The notes beneath the pieces are model-generated. The model made no database searches and was not told the origin of the DNA. It was given only the letters and a program-made list of their open reading frames with translations. A stretch of 64,000 nucleotides of DNA from Neelides folsomi (Eukaryota > Arthropoda > Collembola > Neelipleona > Neelidae): positions 148,115 through 212,114 of the forward strand of contig JAQGBZ010000084.1 of assembly GCA_034687125.1 (NCBI GenBank), written 5' to 3'. Position 1 is the first letter of the stretch, and every line of letters begins with the position of its first letter. Below are positions 24,840 to 36,087 of the stretch, piece by piece. The position numbers and the translations under genes were made by a program.

Positions 24840-27800
24840 TCAATGCCCATCCCTTGGATTGTGCTTTTCAAGCCGAAAGTCCTCAAAGTATATCCGCTCC
24901 TGCAATTTCCACAAGATGAGGTCTCGGGTCTTGGAGATTGGGAGGCAGGAGAGGACGAATTTCCCCCACCCGATGAGTCCGAGATCCTCCAGCATGGTAG
25001 CAAACCCCAGGGCCACGTCTTCTTCCAAATGGAGTTCAATGGTAAGTCCACAGTTGCTGGTCAAATACTTCATCACCATCCATGGGACCTTGTAATCGAG
25101 GGCATCGAGGGAGGAACACCTAGGTGAGACAATCCGATGCATTGGATACCCGTAGTGGCTCACCATCTTCAACAGGTTCACACATAGGTTGGAGAGGTCA
25201 CAAAGCGGATTGGCCGGAAAAGGGGCGTCGATATCATCAGCTTGAAGTTCAGCCTGGAAGCAGAGCACCGATCTCTCCACGCTCAACTCTGTTGGAGAGA
25301 TGTACCAAAGGTAGAGGGCAAAGTAGTAAAGCCAATCAGATGAACTCATCTCCCTCAGCAATTTCCCATCCCACACCGGGATTCCTGCACAAAGCTTGAA
25401 TATGATCATCGTCTTATAGTCAATATGTTTCCAAACGTCGAATTTCCCCCAAATCTGGATTTGTTTTTCAAGGAACAACCGTCCGTAGCCTTCGCACCCC
25501 ACCAGACCCAAACAAGAAGACAAGTAGTTGTTCCGTTCTTTTTTGGCCAATTTGGCAGCTTCACGTTGTTGGCCTTTGGCAACCAAACCAAACACGGACA
25601 AGTCTGTTCCATCAAAGTTCTTTCCAAAAATGGTTTTTCCATTTTCTTTGAGCCATTGGGACAAAAGTCTTCTTTTCCTCACACCTCTACTCTCGTCATC
25701 TTCGCAGATGAGGGTGGATCTTGGGGGCCAAAGGATGCTGATCAAACGCCACATCTCATGCTCAGCTTGGAGCCTTTCTTCTTCGGGTTCTTTCAAGGCT
25801 TTCATTTCTTTTTGGGTTTTGATAAAGGTACTTAGGAAGTCCATTTGTTCAAACGGATGTTCTGGATCATCGATGATGAAATATGGAGGGTCAAGTGACA
25901 AACTCGCACATCGTTGGATGAAAAAATCCAATTGGTTTTCAATGACCTTCACTTGGAATTTGTCCCAGGTTGCTTTCTTCTCATCACTCAATTTTTCATT
26001 CGTTGGTCGTCCGTCATAGCGTGTATTGACCCTCACAATGTGTTTCCGTTTCCCTCCATTGTTGATTTGAAAAATGGTCAGGTATGAGCCCAATGGGCCA
26101 AAGGAAATTCGTCCGCCTCCACGACTTCGTGAGTCCAAGCATTCTCTATGAGTCTTCACTCGGGCAAACAATGTCTCATCATCTCTCCGGGGCTTCCATG
26201 TGGTTTTTTCTCTCCGACGACAAGTGACGTTTTTGAGGTTCATGGCAAGTTGGAATGAAGTGACGGTTCGTTCCTGGTCTCGATCTCGATCTAATCCAGC
26301 CATCCGACTAATTGTCAAACTTTGTGAAACCATGTCATTTTCTCGTATTCTCTTCGAGTCACATCGGTAAAGGTCAGTAGGTTCAGAGTAGCGCACTTTC
26401 CTCCCAGGAGGTTGCTTCACTCTTGGAAGGTACGATGAAGCCGGAATGGCCGAAAACGTCTTTCGCAACATCTGAGGTCGAGTAGTCACCATGGGCTCTA
26501 CAATGCGAAAATCAAATTTATACTAACATTGAAAGTAAGGTTATATAAGTAAGTATAATTCTTAATTAATATTTGAGGTGGATGAGAGACTTACGCAAAT
26601 CATCCTCTTCAATTTCATCAAGTTCCATAGCAAGGACGGATTTCATCATGCTGAGTCGTTCACTTTGGTAAAGCCTGGGTTTAGAAGTAAATGAATGGAG
26701 ATTAGTGTGAGTGTCCAATAAACTTCCAGTAACTTCGTCTCGCTCGCTCTCTGCAATTAAAATAATCATTAAAAACTCATCATTACAATTATTTCTATAT
26801 TACAATATGTTATATATGTAGATTAAATTGTAATTTTAAAAGTGTTTACCTGTATCACTTTGAGCCAATGGATTCATTTCCACATTTTCGATATCCTCAT
26901 CAAAGAATTCTTCCCCAGGATGACGAGTTGGGACAAAACTCGGAATGATATCACGATCCCCAGACCCAACCTCCTTTTCTTGCTGCCCCAGCTGTCCTTC
27001 GTTATTTGCTCCCAACGGTGCAGGAACTTTCATCACAACCTGAGCAATTAGTCCTTTATTCGGAAGGGCTTTTATTAATTCTGGAACTCCTTCTTCGTCT
27101 TCGGCCTCTTCAACTTCGCAAGAGTATTTAGAGAAATGATCAACCTTAAAACAAAATTAGAATATTAGAATATTAGTACATATATAACATATACCTATAT
27201 GTATAAGTATCATAAAACCCTCGTAAAATGATACAAAATTTGTATTTGTATTACAAATACAATATTGGTGGGTAAAGTGAAATACACATTTTATGTACCA
27301 TAAAAATATACAGAGCGTACATACCCTAAATGACCAAATTCCTTCTTCTTCGTCATAGTCCAAATAGTGAGATTCGCAACGTCCACAGGCTTTCTTCAAT
27401 TTGTCTCCATAATTTAAAGCTCGTACTTGATTTGGGTCTCTGATGGCATCGTTGGTCACTTTGTCAATTGGCCACACGCGGAAGAGATAAACTTCAGCTG
27501 GAACATTCAGACCTTCACCAACCTTTGGCTTCACGTCGTCATTCGGATAAACAATAACTTCCTTATGACGGAAGCAAACTATAAATTCAAAAAAAATTCA
27601 TTTTACAATTTCATACATATTATCTCACATAAATCCTTATATAGGTATGTATAAATTTAAAATTAAACATAATTGTAATATTCAATAGAATTTTACCAAT
27701 TTCATCAATATTAAGTCCCTTCACGTTTACAATATCCAAAAATCGAATTTCTCCAAAATTGGCTCGTCCAATGATGAGACCTCTAACGTAGCAATTGCCA

Positions 27801-30800
27801 TCTTCTTCGGTCATGATGTCAAGGTCGGGAACGTCAGGGCGGATGTAATAGCCCTTATCTTTTCGTTGCAATATAACGCCAGATGTTTTTCCAAGTTTTT
27901 GAACTGGCAATCCATTCATTTCAAGGTATTTCCCCTTTGGGCTGATTTCGCGTACCTCATTTGTAACACCCCAATGGCCGTTCAATAAAGATTCATCTAC
28001 TTGGGAGTTGTCAAACTGAAAGTTCCTCGTCGTTGGGTTTGGTAATACCGCAAAGCTGTTGCGCGGAGTCGAAGAGGAAAGTGGGGCATGCATAAGTGAG
28101 AATGAGCTCATGCTAATTGACTTCAAGTTTAACTTTTTAACGGAACAACGTGGTGTGAGGAGGTCTTCAGAAGTTCCATATTCATCCTCGTCAAAACCTT
28201 CAAAGATCGTGCCCTGGTAATAAAACATTAACAAATTAAGTTTAAAAACATTAATTAACATTGAAATATTAATTAATTAAAAATTGTGAAAATGTTGAAA
28301 ATGACCTTTTGAAAGGTAGAATTTTTGTTAACAGGGAAAGTCAAGCTTTTCACAGATGGTGATGATGTCAAGTTGCTTGACGAGGTTTTTCGTCTCGATG
28401 CTTCTCTAAAACTTCTCTGGGCAACCATGCTTGTTGGTTTCTTCATTTCTTCCACATTTCGATCCGTCTAGAAGAATTTTCATAATTAATAATAAAAAAA
28501 CTATCCAAGAGGAAAGTATAAAATAAAATATCATCTAATTATTATTATTGGTTAAATATTACATTAATAAACATAATAATAATAAAATATAAAAAATGTA
28601 TTCTTAAAAACTCTTACAATGAGATTGTAAAACAAAGGTGAGTCTTTAAAAGGAGTCGTCGCGAAAGGAAGTGGAGGAGCTGCCGCTGTCGCAGTTTGTT
28701 GACTTGGCTGATTGAACAGCGAAAAGGAATTCATTTGCGGCGCGTTGAAGGAGAAATTTGAGGCCCCTCCAGGCGCTGCAGTCCCAGAAGCGAAATAACT
28801 CGGGGTTGTGCCAAATCCTGACATTGTGTTCGTGGCAGTTCCACTGCCAAATGAAGGAGCTGAAGACATTCCGAAATTGAGGCTCGGAGTTGTCGTAGGA
28901 TTGGAAAAGGTAAAAGATGGAGACGCTGTAGAACCTATCCCAATTAAAAATAATTAAATTCATTTTAATCCAATATATCCAATTTCAATTAACATTTAAT
29001 CCTCATTAGTACTTTAGTAACAAGAATATTTTGAACTGACCGAAGGCAGGTTGGCTAGTGACTGTAGTACCAAAGGACGTACCGAATCCAAAAGGCTTGT
29101 TTGGTTGGGCTGAGGAAAAGATTCCTCCTGTGGCGGGTGCTCCAAAGTTCGTTGCGGGTTGTTGGGCAAATCCGGTGGTTCCTCCGGTGGGGAACAGAGG
29201 TTTGTTCAGTGTTGTATTTGCCGTAGCTCCGAATCCTCCAAAGGTCGGAGCTGCTGAAACTACCGGGTTCTGAAAAGGGATACATTCACTACAATCCATT
29301 GGTTCGACTGACGAGTTGGAAGAAACATTGCAGATTTCCATGCTGGTAATAGGACTGGGATCTACGTCCATTTTATTAGAGGAATCCGTTTTGCTGGATT
29401 TGGTGAAATCCATTGTATTGGACTTTCGGCCCAAATTGAACTTCCCTAATCTTATCATTGTTGGAATGAATAAGAAACTGACAAGAATTGAAATTTAGAA
29501 GATAAATGTCCAATTGATTGAAGTTGCACTTTAATTATTGAGGATTTTTAACTAATTAATAACACTGGAAAAAAATTACACCTAATCTGAAACTTGAAAA
29601 CTTCAATCAATTGAACAACTAAAAATTTTGCCATGCTCAGAATGAATTTCAACAAAGAATCAACAAGTTTGGTTACCATGGGACAAAAATGCATTTTGGA
29701 AATGTAAAATAAATTTTTACCTGTGCTTGTTGGCCAAAGCCAAATGATGAAGTTGTTCCAAGACCGGCAGTGGTGTTGGTTGTTTGACCGAACATCCCTC
29801 CTGCTTGACTTACGGCCCCACTGAAGGGAAATCCTGTCGAAGTCGTCGTTCCAAACGAAGGCACCGACGTTGGGGTTGCGCCGAAAAATGTAGGTTTGGG
29901 TTGACTCATATTTGAGAATAAACCTGAAAATTAATTTTCCAATTGTGGATGTCAATTGGAGAAAATCGGAAGGTCTTGAGTTAAAATTAAGAATGATGCC
30001 TTCAAGCCTTGCTACATTACAATTTTAATTTTCAAGCATTTTCTTATTAATTCCAAATTGCCATTATTTATCTCAAGTATTTTTGGAGCAATTCTGATGC
30101 TTTTAATTAATGATATGTTAAATGAATCAATGAATAAATATATACAATTGGTTAAACATTATTATTAACCCAGAAAGCAAAATGGAAAACAATGATCTCA
30201 GATGAGAGCTCTAGAACTTTTTATGCGATTTAACAAGAAATAAAATTGAGAGATTAATTAGGAAATTAATTGAAATATTAAAGCAACGATTGGGAATTGA
30301 ACAGATATTGACAAACCTCCAGAAGCTCCAAAAGAAGTTTGCGGTTGAGGGAATGTCGAAGCCGTCCCTCCTGTGCTGTTAGGTAATTGACCAAATAGAT
30401 TATTCGTTGCGGCGGGTTGATTCGTCTGAAATAGAGTTGACCCCGCGGCCGGGCCTTTCCGATTCATTTGGTAATCCTCGAGTCGGAGCTCTTCCAGCGA
30501 CTTGGACTCGTATTCCTTCATGCAAGTGATGCATTGGTGACGGGTCGAGATCGGGGCAGCTGTTCCATTCCTCATCATAGTATCACTTCCGGTTATGGGG
30601 GCGAAAGGTACTGAAGTCCCGGCGACTTGGGGATTATCTAAATTCACACACGTGTCAATTGGGATGAATCAGCCCATTTCGGAATTTGCCAAAACTAAAA
30701 TACTCACATTGACCAAGGATTCACAAAACTCGCCACAAAGATAGAAAGAAGAAGGTCAAAATAAGCAAAGTTCAAATTTAACTAGAATTTAACTAGAATT

Positions 30801-31501
30801 TAAAAAAGCGGATAGATCAAATTCTGTTCCCGAAATACTCACTCGAATTAAATGGGCTGATGGCTGCTGAGTTCCCGCTAAATATTCCGGCATTGTTCCC
30901 AGGGAGTCGATTTTGCTGGAACATCGTACTTCCCCCCGTCGTTGCGCCAAAAGACGGCCCAAAAGAAGTTTTAGGTTGGTTGAACCCCCCTGACCCAAAC
31001 AAAGACGTGGTCTGTTGGGGCTGCTGTTGTTGCTGACCAAACACGTTGCTCGACGAGGAAGTGGCGCTATTAAATGCTCCTACACAATCAACAAATTAAC
31101 CCCGAGCCAAGTGACGTTGAGCTTAATTTTCAACGACTGATCAAAAGGTCACCGAATGGATTTGTGCATTATTTGAGGTCAACTTAAATTCAAATAATTC
31201 TTTCGCTCCTCTCGACCAAACCGGCCAGAATCAATATTTCCCCCCACAAATAACAAACAAAATGGTCCTACGAGCCCCATGCAAAATCCATAATTATTTC
31301 CACAATTAAGATGAAGAATAAAATAATAGAGTGTAGATACAATAAAAAAAACCTCCCTGATTCACACTAAATACATAAGTGATGGAGTGTGGCGGGAGTC
31401 ATGCTGAACCCACCTTTATACGACCCTTTTCCCCCATCCAATAAATATCCAAACAAAGACGTACCAAAAGACGGAGTCGTTCCAAAATTGGTGTTGAACA
31501 T
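24840..31501 (-). CDS. Nup98-96: Nuclear pore complex precursor Nup98-Nup96
   Basis: Precursor that cleaves itself into Nup98 (FG nucleoporin, transport barrier) and Nup96 (scaffold of the Y-complex). Exons: 31501-31465, 31079-30843, 30637-30317, 29923-29721, 29269-29041, 28934-28618, 28467-28306, 28213-27697, 27578-27325, 27144-26850, 26750-26595, 26497-24840, giving 1461 residues. Residues 1 to about 90 are FG/SLFG-rich. About 95-155 are the GLEBS motif that binds Rae1/Gle2 (HQCITCMKEYESKSLEELR). A second FG-rich block spans about 160-448. The autoproteolytic domain spans about 600-763, with the scissile HFS at 762-764 inside WSFRVDHFSKYS. Nup96 follows and contains a CEGYGRLFLEKQ region. 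The Nup96 part is about 698 residues, shorter than the 900 or so of vertebrate Nup96. The large final exon is uninterrupted over 1658 bp. Confidence 0.95.
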
Positions 31502-32162
31502 TTTCCGGATTATTTAAACAGCTTAAGACATTTAACCCAAGGAAAACGATTCCTCCCAAGTCGCTAAGTACATTGGTTGGGAAAGCTTCGAGGGCAATGA
31601 AATTGTGTGGAAGATTCCTCAACAGAGACCTCTGCTTTTGGGACTCGTTGGGGTCTTCCACAAAGACGCAGTTCCTATACCCAACTACTTCCGACCAGAA
31701 TCAACAAGCCCCTCGCGGGAGACCACTCATCTGCACACGTGCACACCTCCAATTAAAACCAATACCGGCATAGAAATTGTAGGCTACAATGTACATCCAC
31801 CTGGTACACACCTGGAATGAAATCAAATGGATGCATCTAGAACTACCTCGAAAACCCTCCAGGATTCCAGCTCAATTGATTTGATTTTATAATTATTATT
31901 ACCTAAATTAAAAAGGTCAAGTGGTTTCATATAAAATGAAAGCACTTAGGTAATAAGTCATTTATTGGCCAAATGCCTTCTCGGAATATTTGTAGATATT
32001 TATTAATACAAGGTTTAATTGTAAATAAAGATGTCTGATTTGGATATATAGAGTTTTATTGTGATAACGTCCAATTTTGTTTTATTCATCATATTTTATA
32101 TCTCATTTCAGTGTATATAATAATTTTTTTGAAAGATGTATTGTAATACATGAATGGGAATT
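31502..32162. other. Region between Nup98-96 start and Nap1 3' end
   Basis: Holds the presumed Nup98-96 promoter and 5' leader and the Nap1 3' untranslated region. On the Nap1 strand AATAAA occurs at 32086-32081 and 32060-32055. No coding sequence is supported here. Confidence 0.5.
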
Positions 32163-33972
32163 TTACTGTTGTTTGCATTCAGGACTGGACTTAGTTCCAA
32201 AATTTTTCTTGTTTTTAGCCCGCGGTGCCTGGCCCTCTTCTTCATCTTCTTCCTCTTCCTCGTTCTCTTCTTCTTCCTCCTCTTCTTCCAAGTCATCTTC
32301 AAGGGCCTCGCCCGTAAAGTAGAGAACAGCCCTTGGAACAATCCGCTCGCGGATATACTGACCAACTTCAAAATCGTTGGTAATCCTCATTTGAGACTCT
32401 TCGTCCATATCAGCATATTCGTCTTCTGGAACTAAAGGATTCAGAATGATAGTAGAATTGATTAACATAAAAGATAAATATTTAATATAATCTTCATTTA
32501 TACCTTGAAGAGGATTGAAGAAGTTGAAGAATGAGTTGGCTTCAACTGTCTTACTCACAGTCCGAACTGAACCACGATGCTTATGTTTCTGCTTCTTACG
32601 AACAGTCTTAATAGTCACGTTCTTTCCTTTCGCCCAATCAATTGCACAACCCTAAGGATATGTACCATTCTTTATTGTATGTACCATAACTTAATTATAT
32701 TATATATATTTAATTAATGAAATGAATTAAATGTCGAAAAAGTTCTAACGTCCATTCAAATAAAATAAATGAACAGAATATCACGATTTCCTTTTAGTTT
32801 TTTCTCCAATGCTGACCGATATCACATAAAAATGGACCCAGTGGATGTGGAGAACGTAGATTTTATTAATTCCATTATATTTAAATTTTAATTAAAATGG
32901 GGAAAAGGTGGGAAAAAACTTACCGTGCATTTGATAATCTCTGGGCCTTCAAAGGCAAAAGGATCTTCAATGTCCATTTCACATTTCATCTCATAACTTT
33001 TAGTTAAGATGGAGTTGGTGAAGAAATCATTGGGTTCAAAATGGAAGAGGAGTTTGAATCCCTGAAACCATTAAAAGTACTAATTTTATATAATCCCCCC
33101 AAGTATTAATAATTGATATTTTAAAATTTCTATTAAAATATTCATCTCCACTTACCATAGGCTTGTCAGTCATCTCCACTTTGATATCAATGAGATGTTT
33201 GAGAATCGGCTCATCGCATGGCTCCATCATTTCAGAGAGCATCTCCACATTTTTGAAAATTGTGAGCCAAAAATCAGGAATTCCGACAACCTTTTCTTTT
33301 CCTTCTCCTGCCTCCCTATTGGAATCCAAATTAAATATATTATTAAACACACTCATGCAGTCAACAATATTGTGATAAATATAAAATTATTATTACTCTT
33401 CCAGTCTCATTTTCTGAACAGCGTCAAATAGTTCTTCAGAATCGGATCCCCCGGCAAAATCACATTCATCATCAGCAGGCTCATGAGCTCCTGATGTTAT
33501 TTCCTTCCGCTAAATTGACAATAAATCTTTACAATTCCGCCCTTGGTCATCTAACAAGGGAATAAAAATAAATAACTAATGAGTTAACGCTTACTTTGTC
33601 AAATAATGGAGAATAGAGCGGCATATATTTGCACTCCAATTTATGCATCTCTTCATAGAATTTAGATTCGATTTTAGTAATTTCCACTTGAATTTTCTTT
33701 AGAGCTAAAACTCTTCGTCTGACCTCCGTCGGAAGGTTCTAAAAAGCGGAAAATAATTTTTATTTTTATTTTTAAGATCCAGGTGAGAAAGGTGCGTTGA
33801 ACAAAGGTGAGTGAGGGCTTACCAGTTCAAAAGGTATGTCAGGGGGGCTTTCCTCGTCTTCGGCTCCGGACGCTGACTGGTTGTCGCTCTTCCCGTCATC
33901 GTCTTCAAAGTCTTTAGAACTGTCGTTTCCGGCCGGATTGTCCCCGTCGGCTGTTTCTGGCCCAACCTCCAT
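32163..33972 (-). CDS. Nap1: Nucleosome assembly protein 1-like histone chaperone
   Basis: Histone H2A-H2B chaperone that shuttles between cytoplasm and nucleus and helps nucleosome assembly. Exons: 33972-33823, 33738-33595, 33509-33397, 33315-33156, 33061-32924, 32651-32504, 32431-32163, giving 373 residues (human NAP1L1 has 391). The N-terminus is acidic. The middle carries the NAP fold with EFYEEMHKLE-like coiled-coil sequence (KFYEEMHKLECKY), GIPDFWLTIFKNVEML, HFEPNDFFTN, GCAIDWAKGKNVT, a nuclear-localisation-type stretch KKQKHKHRGSVR and NSFFNFFNPL. Exon 7 holds ERIVPRAVLYFTGEA, then a Glu/Asp run of about 25 residues, and the protein ends CKQQ as in many NAP1 proteins. The start was set at the first true ATG; the upstream in-frame codon is TTG. 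Confidence 0.95.
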
Positions 33973-34893
33973 ATCTTCCAATTATTTCGGACGAGAGGAG
34001 TCCGGTGAATATTACACTTGAAGTCGGTGAAGTTGAATGATGGCTGCCCACACGCCGTCCCACACTTAAAAGACCGATGGAACAGCGAGGGACTTTCGCC
34101 ACGTGAAACGACTTACACCTCACCCCAAAGATGGCCCACAGACCTTGCAACGGACAAACATTGCATCTCATATATATATATATGTATCATACCTACTTAT
34201 ATATATTCTTAAATACATAATAATATGAATGCGTCCCCAACCGCTCAATCGTTCAATTCATTAATGAGCAATTTAATCATTTAAAGGGTTTTAAATCATC
34301 TTTATAGCTTTACAGAGTAATGTTTAAATCCTTAAATTAAATTATTCCTCTCATATTTGATAAATCTTATGAATTTTAGAATGTTATTTAATAGTGTGAT
34401 AATTTTATATTAAGCATGTGGTTCAAATATGCAAATGGGTCTTTTTGTAGATTTAAAAATTATTTAATTTAGATGAGAATATTTATACTTATTATAAACT
34501 GACTTCCATTTCCAATGGGTTTGGTTAGTGGTGACTTTAAGTAGTTAGAAACAAAGATGAGTCTGAGGAGAAAGAAAGGGTTTTAGCAAAGTTAGTCAAA
34601 ATATAGTAATGTACTGCAACAATTAGAAGCGTGGGGAATTCATTTTGAGATTATTTTGCAATGTTTAATGCGCGTCTGGACATTTGATTAAATATTATTC
34701 CTCGAGTGGAGGAGTGAGTGAAATAAATAAATAATTAGACTCCTGACTGCTAAATAAAAAATCTTTTTGAGTCTTTGCAGATCTCTTGGAAGCTGGCGGA
34801 GATGAGCCCTGACGTGTCTCATATTTGTGGATATTAAAAAGAATAGAGAGCCTCTCCACCCGTTCTCATCGGAGTCTCTGGATCTAAAAATAG
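33973..34893. other. Divergent intergenic region between Nap1 and the unrecognised + strand gene
   Basis: The first 200 bp above the Nap1 start are G+C-richer than the rest and probably hold its promoter. A small (TA)n run lies near 34171. The rest is AT-rich. An upstream exon of the following gene may lie here but I could not place it. Confidence 0.4.
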
Positions 34894-36087
34894 TTGGTAA
34901 TAATAAATGGTCTCTCCTTGACTCACTTCCCCCGGTTCCCCGAGAACCAGGCGGGTGTCCACAATGGCGGGCCTTCGGGTGGAACAAAGTCGGGAGACAC
35001 CCCACAAGTAGCTCCTCCACCTCCGCATCCTCAACAAGGTGAGAATTTCATTCCCATCAATTATTCCCACGATCAATCCAATCACGATCAATCCGATCCA
35101 TCACAAAGGTAAAATAAACATATTGCCCCCATAATTGGTTAATCAACTTTGCAGTAAATCACAGATTTTCATACACAATTCCTGACATTTCGGTGGTTCT
35201 CTCAGAATTACCCGGAATAAGAACCATTTGTATATTTATGCAATAAACAAACAATTTTTGAGATTTTTGAAACACTCTTTATGTTATTAACTCATCAATA
35301 CATTATTATAATACGTATATTACAAATTGAGTAGATATATGTACATAGGTATCTGTATTTATTGGAGCAATTTATCCAAAATTTAAACAAAGGTTAAAAA
35401 GAAGATAATTTGATCATAGAATAACGTAAGAGATTCGGTATATTATTTGGAGTATATTTACTATCTATTGGGAATGATTTATCAACCCTTTTAATTTAAT
35501 CTTATTGATTAATGGGGATGGGAAGTGTAAAAGACATGATGAATTCCTTTTAGACTTGATGAGATGTCGAGTCCTAAAGACTTCCACATTGACGCCGTCT
35601 ACCCCGAGCCCCTTTCTCGACTCCGACGGAATCCCGGGACCAGCGAAGCCCCGTCGGGTTCTTACAGAAGGGCCGTGAAGAAACACCGAGGGCCAACTGG
35701 GCGATTCAGAACTCAGCCCGTCACCTTCCACGAAATCAAAGTAAGATCGGACTTGGCTCCTCTGCCACATTTTTTATTCCGAGTCAATTGGCTCAGAAAC
35801 TCCATTGAAGTTCTCTGGGTTCAATTCCCAATGTTTTTCAGGAAGTGGACGAGGACAATTTGATCGAGGGGGATGTCGAGAGCGGGATCAACAGCAAGTC
35901 CGAGTCCGACCTCAAGGCCAAATTCGAAATCTTCTACGCCTCGATCATTAAAAAGAACAACAACGGAGAGAGGAAATTGTGTCCGCCGCCGCTGTCCCCG
36001 CCGGAACCTCCGGAGCGACTAATTGAACCCGCCCCCTCACCCCCCATCACCATCCCCTTCAACCCCAAGAGCCGTCCTTCTTTATAA
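34894..36087 (+). CDS. Unrecognised small conserved-looking protein with Pro-rich C-terminus
   Basis: I do not recognise this protein. Two exons are well supported, with coding parts at 35564-35740 and 35842-36087. They read MSSPKDFHIDAVYPEPL, then a basic stretch RRAVKKHRGPTGRFR, then TFHEIKEVDEDNLIEGD, KAKFEIFYASIIKKN and a C-terminal tail rich in Pro (PPPLSPPEPPERL). The acceptor at 35553 lies ten bases before the ATG. The exon before it (open from 34894, donor at 35109) joins in frame through AG|A and would add about 70 residues including PPPPHPQQ. That exon has no ATG of its own in this frame, so either translation starts at 35564 (140 residues) or a further upstream exon exists. Codon use and G+C content contrast with the AT-rich flanks. 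Confidence 0.6.

Noticed and set aside
25425-26019. Long open frames antisense to the last Nup98-96 exon
   Set aside because: They are mirror frames of a large, clearly conserved coding exon and read as Phe/Ser/Leu-rich nonsense.
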